This document shows, in pieces, positions 60,336-64,000 of a DNA stretch of 64,000 nt. Within the stretch, counting starts at the first letter, position 1. Each line of letters begins with the position of its first letter. A program made the position numbers and the translations under genes. The stretch lies in contig JACKDU010000009.1 of NCBI GenBank assembly GCA_020633335.1, positions 399,106-463,105 of the forward strand, in the 5' to 3' direction. The stretch is from Myxococcales bacterium (lineage in GTDB: Bacteria; Myxococcota_A; Polyangia; Nannocystales; Nannocystaceae). The notes beneath the pieces are model-generated. The model was not told the DNA's origin and searched no databases. It saw nothing but the letters and a program-made list of their open reading frames with translations.

Positions 60336-62201
60336 GTGGGGGGCTCTGCGCGGCGGCTCGGCTCGTGGGCGACGGAGGGCGCCCGGGGGGGTCGTCGGCT
60401 CGGCGGCCGTGTCGGCCTCGGCGGTGCGCTGGCGCTGGCGTCGGCGCTGGCGCTCGGCGCCCTGGGGTGCCGCGGGGAGGCCGGCGCGGCGCCGCCGGAG
60501 CTCGTCGCGGACGCGCCGGCGGACGCCGCCGTCGAGGCGCCGGCGGAGCTCGGCTACCGCTTCACCTACCGCGCCGATCCGCCGCGGATCGAGGTCACGC
60601 TCGACCTCTCCGGCGACCCCTCGGGGGAGACGACGCTCGCGCTCCCCTCGGCCTGGGCCGGCGAGCAGGAGCTCTACCGGGCGATCTCCGGGCTTGAAGT
60701 AACATGTCCTGATGGACAGATAACAATCCGCGAGCCGGAGCCGAGCCGGCGGATCGTCGCCCACCCGCCGGGGGCGCGCCTCGAGGTCCGCTACACCCTC
60801 GCCCAGGAGGCGAGCGACGGCGTCGTCCGGGCCTACCGGCCGATCGTCGACGGCGAGCGCTTCCACTTCCTCGGGCTCGCCGGGCTGGTCCGCCCGGAGT
60901 GGCCGCTGGAGCGGCGGGTCGCGGTCACCCTCGACTTCGCCGCGCTGCCGCCGGGCGGGGCGATCGCCCACTCCTTCGCCGCCGGCGAGCGCCGCCACCG
61001 GGTGGTCGACACCCTCGGGCGGGTCCTCCACGCGATCTACGTCGGCGGCGCCTTTCGGGTGGTCGACCGGCCGCTCCCCGAGGCGACCCTGGCGGTGGCG
61101 ATCGACGGCGAGTGGGCCTTCGCCGACCGCGAATTCGTCGACCTCGTCGCCGCCCTCGTCGACGAGGAGCGCCGCTTCTGGCGGGACCTCGGCGACCCCT
61201 ACTTCCTGATCACCCTCCTCCAGACCGGCCGGCGCTGCTGCGGCTACGGCGGGACCGGGCTGAGCAACGGCTACGCGACCTTCGTGTCGACCGACGGGCC
61301 GATCGACGGCCGCCTCCGCCGGCTCATCGCCCACGAGATGTTTCATACCTGGAACGGCCGCAAGATCCCGCGGGCGCCGCCCGAGGAGGCGGTCACCTGG
61401 TTCTCCGAGGGCTTCACCGACTACTACGCGCGCCTCCTCGGGCTCCGGGCCGGCGTGCTCGATCTCGGCGAGTACATCGACGAGTACGACGGCGCCCTCG
61501 AGGCGCTCTACCGATCGCCGCTGCGGACGATCGATGATCAGGCGATCGCGGCCGGCTTCTGGCGGGGGCCGATGATCGAGAAGATCCCCTACCACCGCGG
61601 CGACGCGCTCGCCCACCGGCTGAACCGCGAGCTCCGGCGGGCGAGCGGCGATCGGGCGTCGCTCGACACGGTGATGCGGCGGATCCTCCGGGCCGCGCAG
61701 GAGGACGGCGAGGCGGTCTCGACCGCGCTCGTCGCCCGCGAGGTCGCGGGGCTCGGCGGCGAGGCGCTGGCCCGCGAGCTCCGCGAGGTCGCCGTCCAGG
61801 GGAGCTTGCCGACGCCGCCGGAGGACGCGCTCGGGCCCTGCGTCGCGCTCGAGTGGGTGACGATGCCGTCGATCGACCTCGGCTTCGCGGCCGCGAGCGT
61901 CGGCGAGGGGATCGTCCGCGACGTCGATCCGGCGAGCGACGCCCACGCCCAGGGCGTGCGGGCCGGGCAGCGCCTGGTCGAGGTGGTGCCGCCGCGGCGG
62001 GTCGAGCAGCGGGCGCGGATCGTCGTCGAGGGCGCGGGCGAGGGCGAGGGCGCGGGCGCGGGCGAGGAGAAGGTGCTCATGGTCGACGTCGCCGGCCCGC
62101 CGATCGCGGTCCCGCGCTACCGAATGAAGGCCGGCGCGCGGGCGGACGATCCCGCCTGCCTGCGCTGGTTCGCGGACGTCGAGGACGCGGGTGAGCGCTG
62201 A
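60336..62201 (+). CDS. M61 aminopeptidase-like lipoprotein with PDZ domain
   Basis: The 621-residue protein has a signal peptide with lipobox (Gly-Ala-Leu-Gly-Cys, about residue 45), an N-terminal beta domain, and the M61 catalytic motif His333-Glu-Met-Phe-His337 followed by Thr-Trp-Asn-Gly-Arg-Lys-Ile and the third ligand in Trp-Phe-Ser-Glu358-Gly. Residues about 520-570 look like a PDZ domain (Gly-Ile-Val-Arg-Asp-Val and Gly-Val-Arg-Ala-Gly-Gln-Arg-Leu-Val-Glu-Val). Family members are glycyl aminopeptidases. Placed in this operon, it could trim the exported peptide at the outer membrane (inference). GTG start. Confidence 0.8.
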   Translation: MGGSARRLGSWATEGARGGRRLGGRVGLGGALALASALALGALGCRGEAGAAPPELVADAPADAAVEAPAELGYRFTYRADPPRIEVTLDLSGDPSGETTLALPSAWAGEQELYRAISGLEVTCPDGQITIREPEPSRRIVAHPPGARLEVRYTLAQEASDGVVRAYRPIVDGERFHFLGLAGLVRPEWPLERRVAVTLDFAALPPGGAIAHSFAAGERRHRVVDTLGRVLHAIYVGGAFRVVDRPLPEATLAVAIDGEWAFADREFVDLVAALVDEERRFWRDLGDPYFLITLLQTGRRCCGYGGTGLSNGYATFVSTDGPIDGRLRRLIAHEMFHTWNGRKIPRAPPEEAVTWFSEGFTDYYARLLGLRAGVLDLGEYIDEYDGALEALYRSPLRTIDDQAIAAGFWRGPMIEKIPYHRGDALAHRLNRELRRASGDRASLDTVMRRILRAAQEDGEAVSTALVAREVAGLGGEALARELREVAVQGSLPTPPEDALGPCVALEWVTMPSIDLGFAAASVGEGIVRDVDPASDAHAQGVRAGQRLVEVVPPRRVEQRARIVVEGAGEGEGAGAGEEKVLMVDVAGPPIAVPRYRMKAGARADDPACLRWFADVEDAGER

Positions 62202-62979
62202 GCCCGAGGCGGCGGTCTGCCGCTACGTCTGCGACGGCTCGGCCCGCTACCTGGCGATGCTCGGCGAGAGCCTGCGGGGCCTCCGGGCGCACAACCCTGC
62301 GCTGACGGTCGAGGTGACGCTGGTCGAGCATGCGGTCGATGAGGCGGCGCTCGATCGCCTCCTCGCGCTGGCGCGTCGCCTCGAGGTCCGGGTCCGGCGG
62401 CGACCGCCGCTCGCGGCCGCGGCCGGCTACTTCCCGCTCCACAAGGCCTACGCGACCCGGCCGGTGCGCGAGCGGGTGCTCCTCCTCGACGCCGACACCT
62501 TTGTCCTCGGCTCGCTGGCGCCGATCCTCGAGGGCTGCGTGGAGGCGGCGATCTACGCCGTCGAGGGCCGCTGGGTCTATGGCGCGCCCTCGTGGCGGCC
62601 CGGCCTCCTCGGCGGCGCGCCGCCGCTCAACTCCGGGGTCGTCCTCTTCAACCGGCGCTCGATCGCCTGCTGGCGGCCGATCCCGAGCTGTCGGTCGCTC
62701 GCCTCCGGGGCCCACCCCGAGGTCATGCGCCTCCTCCTCGAGCTCCACCCCGAGGCCTACCACCGCGAGGAGCTCTCGCTCTCGCTCGCGGCGTCTCAGG
62801 CCGGCCTCGAGGCCCGCGGCTTTGAGAGGGCGCTGGTGGGGATGTACGACCGCGAGCCGCCGCGGCCCGCGGAGTGCCGGATCTTCCACTCCTTTGGGCA
62901 CAACTGGGGGCTGGTCTACGAGCTCCTCCACGGCCGCCCGCCGCCGCCGCCGATCGAGCTCCTGGAGGCGCGGGCGTAG
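62191..62979 (+). CDS. GT8-like glycosyltransferase
   Basis: The 262-residue protein overlaps the M61 gene by 11 bases. It has a nucleotide-sugar transferase fold with a DxD motif, Leu-Leu-Leu-Asp100-Ala-Asp102-Thr, and Leu-Asn-Ser-Gly-Val-Val-Leu-Phe-Asn, as in GT8 or related glycogenin-like enzymes. No signal peptide, so it acts in the cytoplasm. If it belongs to the peptide pathway, a Ser, Thr or Tyr, or a newly made hydroxyl group, could carry the sugar. Confidence 0.75.
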   Translation: MSAEPEAAVCRYVCDGSARYLAMLGESLRGLRAHNPALTVEVTLVEHAVDEAALDRLLALARRLEVRVRRRPPLAAAAGYFPLHKAYATRPVRERVLLLDADTFVLGSLAPILEGCVEAAIYAVEGRWVYGAPSWRPGLLGGAPPLNSGVVLFNRRSIACWRPIPSCRSLASGAHPEVMRLLLELHPEAYHREELSLSLAASQAGLEARGFERALVGMYDREPPRPAECRIFHSFGHNWGLVYELLHGRPPPPPIELLEARA

Positions 62980-64000
62980 GCTGGCTCAGGGGTTCAGGAC
63001 AACTGTCACGAACTCGTCCGCGGTGAAGGTGGCGACACGCCCCAGGCCGTCGAGCGCCAGGGGCCGAAGGACGAGGACACCGACGAGCGGGCGGTGCTCT
63101 TCCGCTACAGCCTGGCCGCCGCCGAGACCGCGGGGCTCGGGTTTCTGGGGGACGACCTGCGGAGCGCGACGCCCGAGCTCCGGGTCGCCCGCGTGGTCAC
63201 GCCCGGGGATATCGAGGTGCTCTCGGCCTGGGAGTACCGGCGGACGCTCCTGAACTCGCTGAGCTACGAGGAGCACTACACCCTCGAGGACGGCACCTGG
63301 CGGCGGGTCGTCGGCTACCAGCGCGCGCCCGAGCTCGGCGACTTCGTGCACTTCGACTACGCGAGCGCGGCTGGCTTCACGGTCAGGTTCGGCGACAGCG
63401 AGTTCGGGGTCACGCCGAGCGACGGGACGACCTTCCGGGTCGACTACCGGAGCGGGCCCGGGACGGCGTCCAACGTCGCCGCCGACGTGCTCCGCAACTT
63501 CAGCGACGGCTTCACCCACGTCACCGCGATCACCAACCCGCTGCCGGTGACCGACGGCGTCGACCCCGAGAGCGCCGAGGAGGTCCGCCAGCTCGCGCCG
63601 GCGGCCTTCCGCGAGCAGACCTACCGCGCGGTCCGGACCGAGGACTACTGCGGTGCGGCCTCGGAGCTCGCGTGGGTGGACCGGGCCGGCGCGCGGGCGC
63701 GGTGGACCGGGAGCTGGACGACGGTGTTCGTCACGCCCGATCCGCAGGGGACCTTCAAGGTCTCAGAGCCGAGGCGGGCGGAGCTCGAGGATCTGCTGGA
63801 CTGCCGGCGGCAGGCCGGGCGGGAGGTGCACGTGCTCGACCCGCGCTACCGGCCGGTGGACCTGGAGATCACCGTCTGCGTCGAGCCAGGGTACGCGCCG
63901 AGCGAGGTGCGCGACCGAGTGCTCGCGCGGATGCGCGGGGACGGGTCGCGGAAGGGGTTCTTCGACGTGGACTCGCTGACGTTCGGGACGCCGATCTATC
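62980..64000 (+). pseudogene. 5'-truncated baseplate-J-like (contractile tail) gene
   Basis: From 62980 to the window end one frame stays open (340 codons) and encodes a protein like putative baseplate assembly proteins (gpJ family). The clearest region is about 63541-63990: a Gly-Val-Asp-Pro-Glu-Ser-Ala-Glu-Glu-Val-Arg start, then Tyr-Arg-Ala-Val-Arg-Thr-Glu-Asp-Tyr and a Val-Leu-Asp-Pro-Arg-Tyr-Arg-Pro-Val segment. Protein-like sequence reaches back to the stop codon of the preceding gene, but no ATG, GTG or TTG is in frame until about 63091. The N-terminus is therefore missing. The gene also runs off the right edge, so its true 3' end is unknown. Confidence 0.55.

Overview
The window is very GC-rich and almost wholly coding. 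It has frequent GTG starts, many four-base or tighter gene overlaps, many lipoproteins with Ser/Thr/Gly-rich linkers, Ser/Thr kinases, FHA proteins and WD40-type proteins. Together these suggest a myxobacterium, most likely of the Nannocystis type (inference from gene content and linker style; no rRNA is present to confirm it). I see no tRNA, rRNA, CRISPR array or insertion sequence.

Layout. 1-3600: the end of a lipoprotein gene, a lone receiver protein, an Hpt protein and a LuxR-type regulator with a repeat-rich upstream region. 3615-11570 (minus strand): alpha/beta hydrolase, acyltransferase, LamG lipoprotein, MutS-like ATPase, an unusual PqqD/RRE-like + flavoprotein decarboxylase + methyltransferase fusion, a Cys-rich lipoprotein and a DUF6484-like protein. 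11600-24134: IgGFc-binding-like lipoprotein, ArsR/SRPBCC pair, GDPD, several lipoproteins, an orphan CD-NTase-like protein, PP2C phosphatase, ferritin-like protein and FG-GAP protein. 24298-28730: a STAS-like/PLP-decarboxylase fusion, then an AT-richer patch with a degenerate MglA-like GTPase and a PD-(D/E)XK-like protein. 28820-37641: propionyl-CoA synthetase, a pseudokinase next to an FHA-LysM-M74 murein endopeptidase, acyltransferase, gamma-glutamylcyclotransferase-like protein, isoprenylcysteine-methyltransferase-like protein and M14 peptidase. 37674-47272: a signalling block of a 1505-residue kinase-ATPase-GAF protein, an FHA/beta-propeller protein, and a kinase whose likely extracytoplasmic domain lies in another frame. 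47288-50911: bestrophin and a DNA methylase/specificity pair with no restriction subunit.

51004-56214 is a probable Fur-controlled iron operon: imelysin lipoprotein, di-haem oxidoreductase, second imelysin-like protein and HTTM membrane protein.

56299-62979 is the most interesting part. It looks like a compact ribosomal peptide (RiPP) operon behind its own sigma70-like promoter and strong ribosome binding site. Its genes are a 101-residue precursor with three Tyr-Asp-Arg triads, a radical SAM/SPASM enzyme of the FxsB/GrrM/XyeB kind, a 2OG-Fe(II) oxygenase fused to a DUF6817-like domain, a stand-alone HExxH peptide-hydroxylase-like protein, an M61 lipoprotein peptidase and a DxD glycosyltransferase. 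All but the precursor are joined by overlaps or gaps under 30 bases. The expected product is a cyclophane (triceptide-like) peptide that may also be hydroxylated and glycosylated.

Directly after the glycosyltransferase stop codon, a baseplate-J-like reading frame begins with no start codon and runs off the window. This suggests a rearrangement boundary or a truncated gene.
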